Source of the DNA: Pseudobdellovibrionaceae bacterium
GTDB lineage: Bacteria; Bdellovibrionota; Bdellovibrionia; Bdellovibrionales; Bdellovibrionaceae
DNA length: 15,056 nt
Direction: 5' to 3'
Assembly: GCA_014376325.1 (NCBI GenBank)
Contig: JACMRP010000366.1
Location: 1-15,056 of the forward strand
A program made the position numbers and the translations under genes. Under the pieces are notes generated by a model. It did not search any database and was not told the origin of the DNA. It was given only the letters and a program-made list of their open reading frames with translations. Within the stretch, counting starts at the first letter, position 1; every line of letters starts with the position of its first letter. Below, one piece after another: positions 6,229-14,003 of the stretch.

Positions 6229-7268
6229 TTATACAATCCCTGATGATTGCGAAACTCGACGATATCTCTCATGTTGGCTTTAAAATCTGCTTCGGTTTTT
6301 GAACCGTACATCAAGCAAGTAAATTTCAAACCTTTTTGCGTCGAATTATTTTTAAAGACAAGCGTCGCGATTGTGAAGCGTTTGTCAGTGCTCCACTCTT
6401 TTTGGAATGCGCTAACGAATGCAAAAGTGTCGCCTTTAACGAGCGCTGGCTCGGCCGCCGCACGACATAGCATGTAGGATTTTTCGCCAGCCAAACGGAA
6501 TTTTGCGGTCGTACTTGTCATCAGTGCATTATTCGCGATCACTACGTTAACATCTTTTTGCGCAGTGCTTGCTAAGGTGTCCGGTAAAATCACGCGAAGT
6601 TCGCTGAAGGCCCATTCAAGGGGTCGGGTGCCCTCGCGCTCGAGTTTATCTTGTTCCGCTTCGGTCATGCGAGCAGGTTGTGCTTCCATTGCCGCTTCGG
6701 CTTTGCGGACATCCGCTTGCTCTGCAGTTCTGGCAGAAGTCGTCGCGGTTGCTGCAGAAGCTTCGGTCTTAGGCGGTGCTGAATCCAGCGCCTTAGGCGG
6801 TGCTGAATCCAGCGCCTTAGGCGCTATTGCCTCTAGAACCGGAACGTTAGTATTAGTATTCGTTGGCTGTGCATCGCCCGTAACGGGTGTGATTCGGGCT
6901 TGAGCGACCGTGTTTGCCGTGATCTGGGCGTCGCGATCTTCAAATGCTTTGTCCATTTTGCGAAGTTCTGCTTGTTCCGTGATTCCATTGGCGGGGGCCT
7001 TTGGATCTGGCCCGTTGGCCGCTGGTGCAGTCATCGTTGGTCGTCCGTCCAAATCGCCGCCGGTAAAAGTCGGTGTGATGTGGGTCGTTTTGACGTCGTC
7101 CTTTTTCTCAACACCGTCTTCCGCTTTTGGAGCAGGCGTTTGATTCAAATCAATAGGTCCCGTCGCGACATCTTGTAGATTCTTAGGCACGGCCCGTTCA
7201 AAGCCTGAAGAGCAGGCAATATTATTAGCCAAACTTGCGAAAAGTATAAACGTGACGATTTTGCGCAT
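6225..7268 (-). CDS. Lipoprotein with repeat-rich middle and C-terminal domain of unknown function
   Basis: 347 aa. Lipobox NIAC with Cys19 follows a short signal, Ser at +2. ATG 7268 is preceded on its strand by GAGGTG at a normal distance. Residues about 25-215 are low complexity, rich in Ala, Pro, Thr and acidic residues, probably disordered. They include a perfect in-frame duplication of ALDSAPPK (152-159, 160-167) and two diverged copies of a 20-residue helical motif starting EQAELRK (98) and EQADVRK (183). The C-terminal part (about 215-347) looks folded, with Cys268 and Cys318 as the only cysteines besides the anchor, a possible periplasmic disulfide. I recognise no family for it. It is a single gene between a divergent intergenic region and a convergent overlapping stop. 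Confidence 0.8.
   Translation of the reverse strand: MRKIVTFILFASLANNIACSSGFERAVPKNLQDVATGPIDLNQTPAPKAEDGVEKKDDVKTTHITPTFTGGDLDGRPTMTAPAANGPDPKAPANGITEQAELRKMDKAFEDRDAQITANTVAQARITPVTGDAQPTNTNTNVPVLEAIAPKALDSAPPKALDSAPPKTEASAATATTSARTAEQADVRKAEAAMEAQPARMTEAEQDKLEREGTRPLEWAFSELRVILPDTLASTAQKDVNVVIANNALMTSTTAKFRLAGEKSYMLCRAAAEPALVKGDTFAFVSAFQKEWSTDKRFTIATLVFKNNSTQKGLKFTCLMYGSKTEADFKANMRDIVEFRNHQGLYN
6768..6823. repeat. Tandem 24-bp repeat inside the lipoprotein gene
   Basis: Two exact 24-bp copies (6768-6791, 6792-6815) are followed by the first 8 nt of a third (6816-6823). The unit is in frame and encodes eight residues, so copy-number change by slippage would only lengthen or shorten the disordered linker. 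Confidence 0.9.
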
Positions 7269-7528
7269 GAGACACCTCTAACCTCCATTGTTCAAACCCC
7301 GTACCAGAATTAGACGCGATAAAATCGAACTGGGACATGCATTTTGCCTGTTCTGCCATAAATTGCTAGGGGGTGATCATGACTTCGTCGCCGCGAATCT
7401 GCGGGGCAATTCTCCCCAATGGCTAAATCTAAGCGAATGAGTTCGCCTACAGAACGGTCTTTGTATTGCAAACTTCAGATTAGAGTCTGTCTCCAAGATA
7501 GACTCAGAGAGTGACTTAGAGGGTGGTA
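7269..7528. promoter_or_regulatory. Divergent intergenic region upstream of the lipoprotein and the DNA repair operon
   Basis: 260 nt that must carry promoters for both directions; I found no convincing -35/-10 pair. It holds several small inverted repeats: GGGG/CCCC (7403-7406, 7414-7417), GCGAA/TTCGC with a TGAG loop (7433-7446), where a second GCGAA at 7393-7397 could compete for the same TTCGC, and GAGTCT/AGACTC (7483-7488, 7500-7505). The last lies just upstream of the exonuclease gene and could be an operator or leader hairpin. No recognisable LexA-type box was seen. Confidence 0.4.
7379..7426 (+). CDS. Possible leader peptide, 15 codons
   Basis: ATG at 7379 is preceded by AGGGGGTGATC, a good ribosome binding site, and reads MTSSPRICGAILPNG before TAA at 7424. 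It is about 100 nt upstream of the repair operon on the same strand, where a leader peptide could sit. Nothing in the peptide suggests classical attenuation (no run of one amino acid). It may be chance; only the ribosome binding site supports it. Confidence 0.2.
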   Translation: MTSSPRICGAILPNG

Positions 7529-8524
7529 ATGAAGGATCTAGTCAGGGTTGAAAAGCAGGGTTTATATTGCGAGGCGGGGGATTTTTTTATCGATCCTTGG
7601 CTTCCGGTAAAAAACGCCGTGATCACTCATGCCCACTCGGATCACGCTCGGGTCGGGGCGCAGAAGTACTTCGCCACCCGCAAATGTTTGCCCATCATGA
7701 AACATCGATTGGGTCCCCAGATTGATGCGAATTCCTACGAATTTGGCGAAAAATTCCAATTAGGCAACACCTGGGTCAGCTTTCATTCCGCAGGGCATAT
7801 TTTGGGGTCTGCTCAAGTGCGGATAGAGTATCAGGGTGAAGTGTGGGTATTGTCCGGCGATTATAAACGCAATTACGATCCATCTTGCGATCCATTTGAA
7901 GTGGTCCCGTGCGATACCTTCGTTTCGGAAGCGACCTTCGCGGTGCCCATTTACCGTTGGGAAAGCGGCCAAGTAACGGCGCAAAAAGTTTATGAGTGGT
8001 GGCAGTCAGATCTAGAGCGGCCTTCGCTTTTATTTTGTTATTCTCTCGGTAAAGCGCAGCGGGTGCTTGCGGAGCTAACGCGATTCACTTCGCAAAAAGT
8101 ATTTTTGCACGGGGCGGTTGAAACGCTGACCCAAATATACCGCGATGAGGGCGTGGCGATGCTTCCGACCGAAGCGGTTTCCAACCAACCAAAAGATTAC
8201 AAATTTAACGGCGATTTAATATTGGCCCCCCCATCGGCGCATCGTTCGCCTTGGATGAAACGTTTCAAAGATCCCCAGACCGCGTTTGCCTCTGGCTGGA
8301 TGCAAGTCCGCGGTGCCAGGAGACGAAAGGGTTATGAAAAAGGTTTTGTGCTTTCTGACCACGCGGATTGGAGCGACCTTGTCCGAACCATTCACCAGAC
8401 AGGGGCAAAGACGGTCTTCTTAACTCACGGTAAAACCGAAGTGTTAGACCGTTTCCTGACCGAGCAAGGTCTCAAGGTGCGCCTATTCACGACTCAGTAC
8501 GAAGATGTTGAGGAGGGGGCGTGA
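7529..8524 (+). CDS. Ligase-associated DNA exonuclease, metallo-beta-lactamase fold
   Basis: 331 aa from ATG 7529, with GAGGG 5 nt upstream; GTG 7523 in frame would add only two residues. The fold is MBL/beta-CASP as in SNM1 and CPSF-like nucleases: metal motif HAHSDH (34-39), His90 in AGHILGSAQ, Asp111 in SGDYKRN, Glu134 in SEATF, and near the C-terminus LSDHADW and LTHGKTE, the beta-CASP motifs. This set and the neighbour ligase match the ligase-associated exonuclease family; the Pseudomonas relative is a manganese-dependent DNA nuclease. It is the first gene of the repair operon and its TGA overlaps the ligase GTG (GTGA, 8521-8524), so translation is coupled. Role: trimming or processing DNA ends before ligation, in the cytoplasm. 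Call is firm at family level. Confidence 0.92.
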   Translation: MKDLVRVEKQGLYCEAGDFFIDPWLPVKNAVITHAHSDHARVGAQKYFATRKCLPIMKHRLGPQIDANSYEFGEKFQLGNTWVSFHSAGHILGSAQVRIEYQGEVWVLSGDYKRNYDPSCDPFEVVPCDTFVSEATFAVPIYRWESGQVTAQKVYEWWQSDLERPSLLFCYSLGKAQRVLAELTRFTSQKVFLHGAVETLTQIYRDEGVAMLPTEAVSNQPKDYKFNGDLILAPPSAHRSPWMKRFKDPQTAFASGWMQVRGARRRKGYEKGFVLSDHADWSDLVRTIHQTGAKTVFLTHGKTEVLDRFLTEQGLKVRLFTTQYEDVEEGA

Positions 8525-10152
8525 AACATTTTGCGAAGCTCTTCGACGAATTAGATTCAACAACATCGACCAATGAAAAAGTCACCGCTTTGCAAAAGTA
8601 TTTTTCCGTGGCTCCACCAGAAGATTCGATGTGGGCGGTCTTAATCTTGACCGGACGAACGACGAAAAAAAGTATTACCTCGCGGGACCTTCGGGTGTTT
8701 TTTCTTCAGTCGACTAATTATCCAGAATGGTTATTTGAAGAAAGTTATTCCCATGTCGGGGACACTGCCGAAACCATCAGTTTATTGCTTCAGTCTTTAG
8801 ATTTAACAAAGTCGTCTGCAGATGCTTCGCGCCCTGAGAAAACTTTGACCGAATGGATCGAAGTCGAAATCCCGAAGCTGGTAAAGAAAGACAAAAATAC
8901 CGAGCGTGCGGACGCGTTAATGAAAATCTGGCAAGAGCTCAAACCGCTGGAAGTTTTTTTATTAAATAAACTGATGACGGGCGGGTTCCGCGTCGGCGTG
9001 AGCGAAAAAATCGTGATCCGCGCGCTGTCAGAAGTGTTTGGCGTCCCAACGGATCAAATTGCCCATCGTCTTACGGGCGCGAAAACCGCGGGCTTAGAAG
9101 CTTTCCGGGCGTTGGTGTCTAAAGAAGTGACCGAAACTCCGGTCAGTCAACCGTACCCATTTTGTTTAGCGCATTCATGGAACGACCGCACCGACAAAGA
9201 CTTTAACGCCGAAGATTGGGCGTTTGAGTGGAAGTACGACGGCATCCGGGCTCAGGTGATTCATCGCGGGGGCGAAACGTGGATTTGGTCCCGCGGTGAA
9301 GACGAGGTCACAAAAACATTTCCGGACATCGTAGAACTTTTCAAAGGGCTTCCGCGTGACGTCGTGATGGACGGTGAAATCCTTGTCCGTAAGGACGGCA
9401 AGATCATGCCGTTTCAGGAATTACAAAAGCGCCTCGGCCGAAAAAAGGTTTCGCCGGCGACCCTGAAAGACCAACCGGCAGCGTTCATCGCTTACGATAT
9501 TTTAGAAGACAACCGCGAAGACTTGCGGGCTCTTCCGTTACGGGATCGCAGAGCCCGTCTAGAAAAATTTATGGAGATGCATAAAACTCCGCGTCTTTCT
9601 CTGTCAGAAACTTTGAAAGTAACTTCCGTTGAGCAAATAGAACAGCTTCGGGAGCAGTCCAGAGAAATGGACGCCGAAGGCCTGATGATTAAGGCCTGGG
9701 ACAGTCCTTACGTCGTTGGCAGAAAGACCGGGGCATGGTGGAAACACAAAGTGGATCCATTAACTTTGGATGCCGTTTTAATTTACGCGCAGGCCGGTAC
9801 CGGACGTCGCGCAAATCTTTACACGGATTACACCTTTGCCCTCTGGTCCGAAATCGATGGTAAAAAAGAGCTCGTCCCTTTCGCGAAGGCCTATTCGGGT
9901 CTTGATCAAAATGAAATTGATGAGTTGGATTCATGGATCCGCCGCCACACCCGAGAAAAGTTCGGCCCCGTCCGGTCGCTTGAAGCGCACCACGTTTTTG
10001 AAATCGCTTTTGAAGGAATCGGCAAATCCACGCGCCACAAATCTGGCATCGCCGTGCGGTTCCCAAGAATCTTGCGTTGGCGAAAGGACAAGCCTGCGGC
10101 AGAGGCCGACACTTTGCAATCCGCCGTCCGGTTGATCGAGGCGGTCGTATGA
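8521..10152 (+). CDS. ATP-dependent DNA ligase of the ligase/helicase/exonuclease cluster
   Basis: 543 aa. GTG start at 8521 with GGAGGGGG just upstream, inside the exonuclease end. Domains: N-terminal DNA-binding helical domain (about 1-200), nucleotidyltransferase (about 206-410), OB fold (about 411-540). Motif I is EWKYDGIR with Lys238 as the AMP-accepting lysine; motif III FIAYDIL (322-328), motif IV EGLMIK (386-391) and motif V WWKHK (406-410) are all present. It joins DNA nicks using ATP, unlike the NAD-dependent LigA that bacteria use for replication, so this one is a repair enzyme. There are no polymerase or phosphoesterase domains and no Ku gene nearby, so it is not a LigD end-joining system. 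The stop overlaps the helicase ATG (ATGA, 10149-10152). Confidence 0.95.
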   Translation: MKHFAKLFDELDSTTSTNEKVTALQKYFSVAPPEDSMWAVLILTGRTTKKSITSRDLRVFFLQSTNYPEWLFEESYSHVGDTAETISLLLQSLDLTKSSADASRPEKTLTEWIEVEIPKLVKKDKNTERADALMKIWQELKPLEVFLLNKLMTGGFRVGVSEKIVIRALSEVFGVPTDQIAHRLTGAKTAGLEAFRALVSKEVTETPVSQPYPFCLAHSWNDRTDKDFNAEDWAFEWKYDGIRAQVIHRGGETWIWSRGEDEVTKTFPDIVELFKGLPRDVVMDGEILVRKDGKIMPFQELQKRLGRKKVSPATLKDQPAAFIAYDILEDNREDLRALPLRDRRARLEKFMEMHKTPRLSLSETLKVTSVEQIEQLREQSREMDAEGLMIKAWDSPYVVGRKTGAWWKHKVDPLTLDAVLIYAQAGTGRRANLYTDYTFALWSEIDGKKELVPFAKAYSGLDQNEIDELDSWIRRHTREKFGPVRSLEAHHVFEIAFEGIGKSTRHKSGIAVRFPRILRWRKDKPAAEADTLQSAVRLIEAVV

Positions 10153-12578
10153 AAGACAACCGCGCGAAAGAATTGAAGCCCGTTCGGGATTTTTTTAAAG
10201 CCCGCGGCTGGAAGGCCTTTCCGTTTCAAGAGCAGCTTTGGCGTGATTTTTTAGATGGCCGTTCTGGATTGCTGAACGTTCCAACCGGCGCGGGCAAAAC
10301 TTACGCTGCCGTGATGGGGCCTTTCGCAAAATTTTTGGCCCATCCTAAAAAGGGTTTAAAGGCGCTCTACATTTCTCCGCTCCGCGCTCTGGCACGCGAT
10401 TTAGAGCTCGCCCTCAAAGAGCCGATTGAGCGATGTGGCTGGCCCTTGCGAGTCGAAACGCGGACAGGGGACACCCCCTCCGCGATGCGCAGAAAGCAAC
10501 TGAAGAATCCTCCAGACATTTTGCTGACGACACCCGAGTCTCTTGCCGTCATGATTTCGCAGACCGAAGGCGATGAACTCTTAAAGGACATCGAAGTCGT
10601 CATCTTAGACGAATGGCACGAACTGATGGCAACGAAGCGCGGAAGTTTGATGGAGCTTTGTTTGTCCCACTTGCGATTTTTAAATCCCGATTTGCAAACG
10701 TGGGCGCTGTCCGCATCGGTCGGCAATCTGGAACAAGCCGCGCAGGTCGCGGTGGGGCCACGGACTGAACCGGTGATCGTCACGGACCGCTCAACCAGAA
10801 TTATCGATATAGAATGTTTGCTTCCGCAAAAAATCGACAGCTTTCCGTGGACTGGTCATCTGGGCTTTGCTTTAAGGGACCCCTTAATACACAAGCTGGA
10901 TCAAAACGAATCAACTTTAATTTTTACGAACACCAGATCCCAGGCCGAACGATGGTTCGAAGCATTGCGCGAAAGTGTTCCGGACATGGCGGAAAAAATT
11001 GCGATTCATCACGGCTCGCTGGACCGTAAAGAGCGTGAGTTTGTTGAAGAGGGGGTCAAGTCCGGAGTGCTTAAGTGGATCGTGTGTACTTCTTCTTTAG
11101 ACCTCGGAGTCGACTTTCAGCCCGTAGAAAAAGTTGTCCAAATCGGCAGCCCGAAGATGGTCGCACGATTCATGCAACGTGCGGGCAGATCGGCGCACCG
11201 GCCCGGTGCCGCTAGTAAATTATTGTTCGTTCCCACAAACTCTTGGGAAATCCTAGAGCTCGAGGCGCTCCGCAAAGCACTCGATCAAAATCGCGTTGAG
11301 TCTCGCCCACCGATTCACAAGCCTATCGACGTTTTGCTTCAGCACATGTTGACTCTGGCGGCGGGGCCCGGATTCCGCGTGGACGAACTCACGGACTCGT
11401 TAAAAGATACGGTGTCTTTTGCGAGCGTCTCGCGTGAAGAATTAAATTGGTGCCTTACTTTTTTGACCCGCGGTGGGGAAACGCTGAAGGCCTACCCGCA
11501 GTTTCACAAATTGTCCTATGATCAAGAAACCGGCCGGTATGTTTTCTTAAATCCAAAATTTGCGGCACTTCACCGGATGTCCATCGGAACAATCGTTTCT
11601 AGCGAAATGGTGAAGGTCTCTTTTACGAATCGTAAAAATATCGGGTCGGTGGAAGAAGGATTTATATCGCGTCTAAAAAAGGGCGACGTATTTCAGTTCG
11701 CGGGCAAAAAATTAGAATTCGTACTTCTGAAAGACATGACCGCCTACGTAAAGTCATCTAGTGAACCGACGAACACCGTGCCGTCGTTTGGTGGCAATCG
11801 ATTTCCGATGTCGGAAATCTTGGGGCAAGCGTTTCGCGAAACTTTACAAGACCGCCACCCAGGATTAAATAATTTACTTCGGCCACTGCTCGACGCGCAG
11901 GCAAAGATTTCGGCGCTGCCGAAGCCTGACGAGTTGCTGATTGAAACCTGGTCGTCATCGAAAGGGGAGCATCTTTTTGTGTTTCCCTTCGAGGGCCGAC
12001 TGGTGCACGAAGGCCTTAGCCAGTTGTGGGCCCACCGATTTGCCGCGCGAAAGTCCGCGACATTTTCATTTTCGATTAACGAATACGGTTTCGAAATCTT
12101 AGGTCCAGTCGATTATGACTTTGTGAGCTTGTTCGATCAGAATTTTTTTTCTGACGACACCCTGATTCAAGATATGGGTGAATCCCTGCATTTAAGTCAG
12201 CTAAGTCAGCGGCAGTTTCGCGAAATCGCCTCGATCGCGGGCTTGGTATTTACCGGCTATCCCGGAAACCAAAAGACCGGCAGGCAGATGCAGATTAGTT
12301 CGTCATTACTATACGAAGTTTTTAGAAAGCACGAACCAAATAACTTATTGATTCGTCAGAGCAAGGACGAAGTTTTGCAGGGTTCTCTAGAAAGTGAGCG
12401 CATCGGAAAAGTGCTCAGACGACTAGGGACGTTGAAAGTTTTATGGCAAAAAGTGGAACACCCATCGCCATTGTCATTTCCGTTGTTCGTCGAAATGGGA
12501 AACGCGAACCGACTTTCAAACGAGACGCTCGAAATGAAAGTGGCGAGACTCCGAAAAAGTTGGGAGAAATCCCTATGA
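10149..12578 (+). CDS. Lhr-type ligase-associated DEXH-box helicase
   Basis: 809 aa from ATG 10149, which overlaps the ligase stop; the open frame continues upstream inside the ligase gene but those codons are not needed. Superfamily 2 motifs in order: Walker A NVPTGAGKT (43-51), Ia ISPLRALARD (75-84), TTPESL (127-132), DEWH (154-157), SAS (188-190), IV IFTNTRSQAE (258-267), V SSLDLGVDF (315-323), VI QRAGRSAHR (343-351). A winged-helix and the Lhr-core C-terminal region follow (about 390-809). Family knowledge: Lhr-core proteins are ATP-driven 3'-to-5' DNA translocases that unwind DNA or RNA:DNA duplexes. Length is typical of the short ligase-linked form. It probably exposes or clears DNA ends for the exonuclease and ligase. 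Ends in an ATGA overlap with the phosphoesterase gene. Confidence 0.95.
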   Translation: MKDNRAKELKPVRDFFKARGWKAFPFQEQLWRDFLDGRSGLLNVPTGAGKTYAAVMGPFAKFLAHPKKGLKALYISPLRALARDLELALKEPIERCGWPLRVETRTGDTPSAMRRKQLKNPPDILLTTPESLAVMISQTEGDELLKDIEVVILDEWHELMATKRGSLMELCLSHLRFLNPDLQTWALSASVGNLEQAAQVAVGPRTEPVIVTDRSTRIIDIECLLPQKIDSFPWTGHLGFALRDPLIHKLDQNESTLIFTNTRSQAERWFEALRESVPDMAEKIAIHHGSLDRKEREFVEEGVKSGVLKWIVCTSSLDLGVDFQPVEKVVQIGSPKMVARFMQRAGRSAHRPGAASKLLFVPTNSWEILELEALRKALDQNRVESRPPIHKPIDVLLQHMLTLAAGPGFRVDELTDSLKDTVSFASVSREELNWCLTFLTRGGETLKAYPQFHKLSYDQETGRYVFLNPKFAALHRMSIGTIVSSEMVKVSFTNRKNIGSVEEGFISRLKKGDVFQFAGKKLEFVLLKDMTAYVKSSSEPTNTVPSFGGNRFPMSEILGQAFRETLQDRHPGLNNLLRPLLDAQAKISALPKPDELLIETWSSSKGEHLFVFPFEGRLVHEGLSQLWAHRFAARKSATFSFSINEYGFEILGPVDYDFVSLFDQNFFSDDTLIQDMGESLHLSQLSQRQFREIASIAGLVFTGYPGNQKTGRQMQISSSLLYEVFRKHEPNNLLIRQSKDEVLQGSLESERIGKVLRRLGTLKVLWQKVEHPSPLSFPLFVEMGNANRLSNETLEMKVARLRKSWEKSL

Positions 12579-13258
12579 ACATACTGGTTGCGGGCGAAAG
12601 CCTAGAACTTTTAGCGGAGCGGGCAGTATTCTGGGAAGCTAAAAAATCCCTCTTGCTTTCGGACATTCACATTGGCAAACCCGAAAGTCTGCAGGCGGTC
12701 GGCATACCGGTTCCGTCCGGCGCACATTTGGATGACCTGTCCCGTATTGACCAGCTACTTCAGCGAACTCACGCAGAGGAAGTTTATATTCTGGGCGATA
12801 TGATACATAACCGCCATAGCTGGAGCGATGACATCCAAAATGATCTCAAACAATTTTTTACTGAACACGATCACGTGCACTGGACCTTGCTTTTGGGCAA
12901 TCACGAAAAGGGTTCGAGGCAGTATCTCGAGAAGCTCCCGATAGATCTGATTGAAACAGATCTCGTACTAGGTCCGTTTCTGCTGTCGCATGGTCACGAT
13001 TCGACTGTTGAGGACCATCAACAGTTTATTATTCAGGGCCACGTCCATCCGGTCGTTCGCTTAAATCTAGGCGCAATCCGTTTACGACTGCCATGCTTTG
13101 TTTTGAATATGGAACGTTTGACTCTGCCATCCTTCGGCATGCTTACCGGCGGATACGAGATATCTAAGTCTCGCGGAAGACGAATCTTTGCGACGACCCC
13201 AGAAAGTGTTTTTGAAATCCCAAGTAATGAGACCCTTCGAACAGGAGCCAAAAAATGA
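12575..13258 (+). CDS. pdeM: Ligase-associated metallophosphoesterase (PdeM type)
   Basis: 227 aa from ATG 12575, overlapping the helicase stop (ATGA, 12575-12578); longer in-frame starts inside the helicase gene give a low-quality N-terminus and are rejected. Calcineurin-like motifs are complete: Asp30 and His32 (SDIHIGK), Asp75 (LGDMIHNRH), Asn109-His110 (GNHEKG), His139 (SHGHD), and His156/His158 (GHVHP). The short single-domain form next to an Lhr-type helicase and ligase is the PdeM-like family, described as a phosphodiesterase/nuclease in other bacteria; its DNA substrate here is inferred. It lacks the capping domain of Mre11, so it is not SbcD. The stop overlaps the HAD gene ATG (13255-13258), making it the fourth of five coupled genes. 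Confidence 0.92.
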   Translation: MNILVAGESLELLAERAVFWEAKKSLLLSDIHIGKPESLQAVGIPVPSGAHLDDLSRIDQLLQRTHAEEVYILGDMIHNRHSWSDDIQNDLKQFFTEHDHVHWTLLLGNHEKGSRQYLEKLPIDLIETDLVLGPFLLSHGHDSTVEDHQQFIIQGHVHPVVRLNLGAIRLRLPCFVLNMERLTLPSFGMLTGGYEISKSRGRRIFATTPESVFEIPSNETLRTGAKK

Positions 13259-13929
13259 AACTTGATAAATACAAAGCCATTCTTTTAGATGTTGACGGAA
13301 CATTGATCGACAGCAACCAAGCACACGCCCTAGCTTGGCGTGATGCTTTTTTAGAATTCGGACTTGCGGTGGGCGAAAATACGATCCGAAAAAAAATCGG
13401 CATGGGCGGAGATCATCTACTTCCATCGGTGATCGGGCTCTCAAATGAAACTCCGCTCGGCAAAAAAATAGAAAAACGCCGCGGTGAAATATTCCGCAGT
13501 ACTTATTTGCCAAACTTGAAGGCATTTCCGCGAGCCGCCGAAATGCTAAAATTTTTAAGATCCACCGGCAAAAAGTTGATCGTCGCGACGTCGGCCTCCG
13601 AAAAGGATTACGAAGCGTTAATGAAGCAAGCGGGGCTCAGCGAATTAGTGGACGGGGTTACGAACTCTGCGGATGCCGAATCATCGAAGCCCGATCCGGA
13701 TATAATTCTTGCCGCATTAAAAAAATCAAAAGTCAATCATGATGAGGCATTAATGATTGGGGACACGCCTTACGATGTTTCAGCCTCCAACAAGGCAACC
13801 GTCGATATTGTTGCATTTACCTGCGGCGGATGGAGCGTGAGCGAGCTGACGGGAAGTATTTCAGTTTACGAAGGTCCCGGAGCCTTGCTGGACAAGCTTC
13901 AGACCGAACGCCCGACGTTAGGATCATGA
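13255..13929 (+). CDS. HAD-superfamily phosphatase coupled to the DNA repair cluster
   Basis: 224 aa. ATG overlaps the PdeM stop (ATGA) and has AGGAG about 9 nt upstream. HAD motifs: I DVDGT with nucleophile Asp12 and Asp14; II ATS around residues 111-113; III Lys145 in SKPDPD; IV GDTPYD with Asp170 and Asp174. A helical C1 cap (about 18-85) places it among small-molecule phosphatases such as phosphoglycolate phosphatase and beta-phosphoglucomutase relatives. Phosphoglycolate is released when 3'-phosphoglycolate DNA ends are processed, so a house-cleaning or end-related job would fit the context, but this is inference; the cap argues against direct action on duplex ends. It is the last coupled gene of the operon. 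Confidence 0.85.
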   Translation: MKLDKYKAILLDVDGTLIDSNQAHALAWRDAFLEFGLAVGENTIRKKIGMGGDHLLPSVIGLSNETPLGKKIEKRRGEIFRSTYLPNLKAFPRAAEMLKFLRSTGKKLIVATSASEKDYEALMKQAGLSELVDGVTNSADAESSKPDPDIILAALKKSKVNHDEALMIGDTPYDVSASNKATVDIVAFTCGGWSVSELTGSISVYEGPGALLDKLQTERPTLGS

Positions 13930-13940
13930 ATCCCCCGTGA

Positions 13941-13980
13941 CAGATTGGCTTTTATAGGCCAGTCTGCGTGATGGCCTTTT
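13941..13980 (+). terminator. Two overlapping hairpins, weak terminator candidate
   Basis: Stem one pairs 13941-13949 with 13958-13966 (9 bp, one G-U). Stem two pairs AGGCC (13956-13960) with GGCCT (13973-13977) and is followed by a short T run (13977-13980). They share 13958-13960 and cannot form together, like an antiterminator/terminator pair. The T run is short, so termination after the repair operon may be partial. Confidence 0.35.
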
Positions 13981-14003
13981 CATGAGGTCAAAAAGGGTGT
14001 GCC

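Noticed and set aside
6768..6823. Short tandem repeats as a CRISPR-like array
   Set aside because: The copies are directly adjacent without spacers and are in frame within a lipoprotein linker.
10077..10148. Upstream extension of the helicase into the ligase gene
   Set aside because: The ATG at 10149 forms the same 4-nt overlap as the other operon junctions and matches the expected helicase N-terminus.
8521..10152. LigD-type non-homologous end-joining system
   Set aside because: No Ku gene, polymerase domain or LigD phosphoesterase domain is present; the neighbours define the Lhr/exonuclease/PdeM cluster instead.
12443..12574. Longer start for the phosphoesterase inside the helicase gene
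   Set aside because: The extra 44 residues are basic and low quality, the family begins close to the metal motif, and ATGA at 12575 fits the operon pattern.
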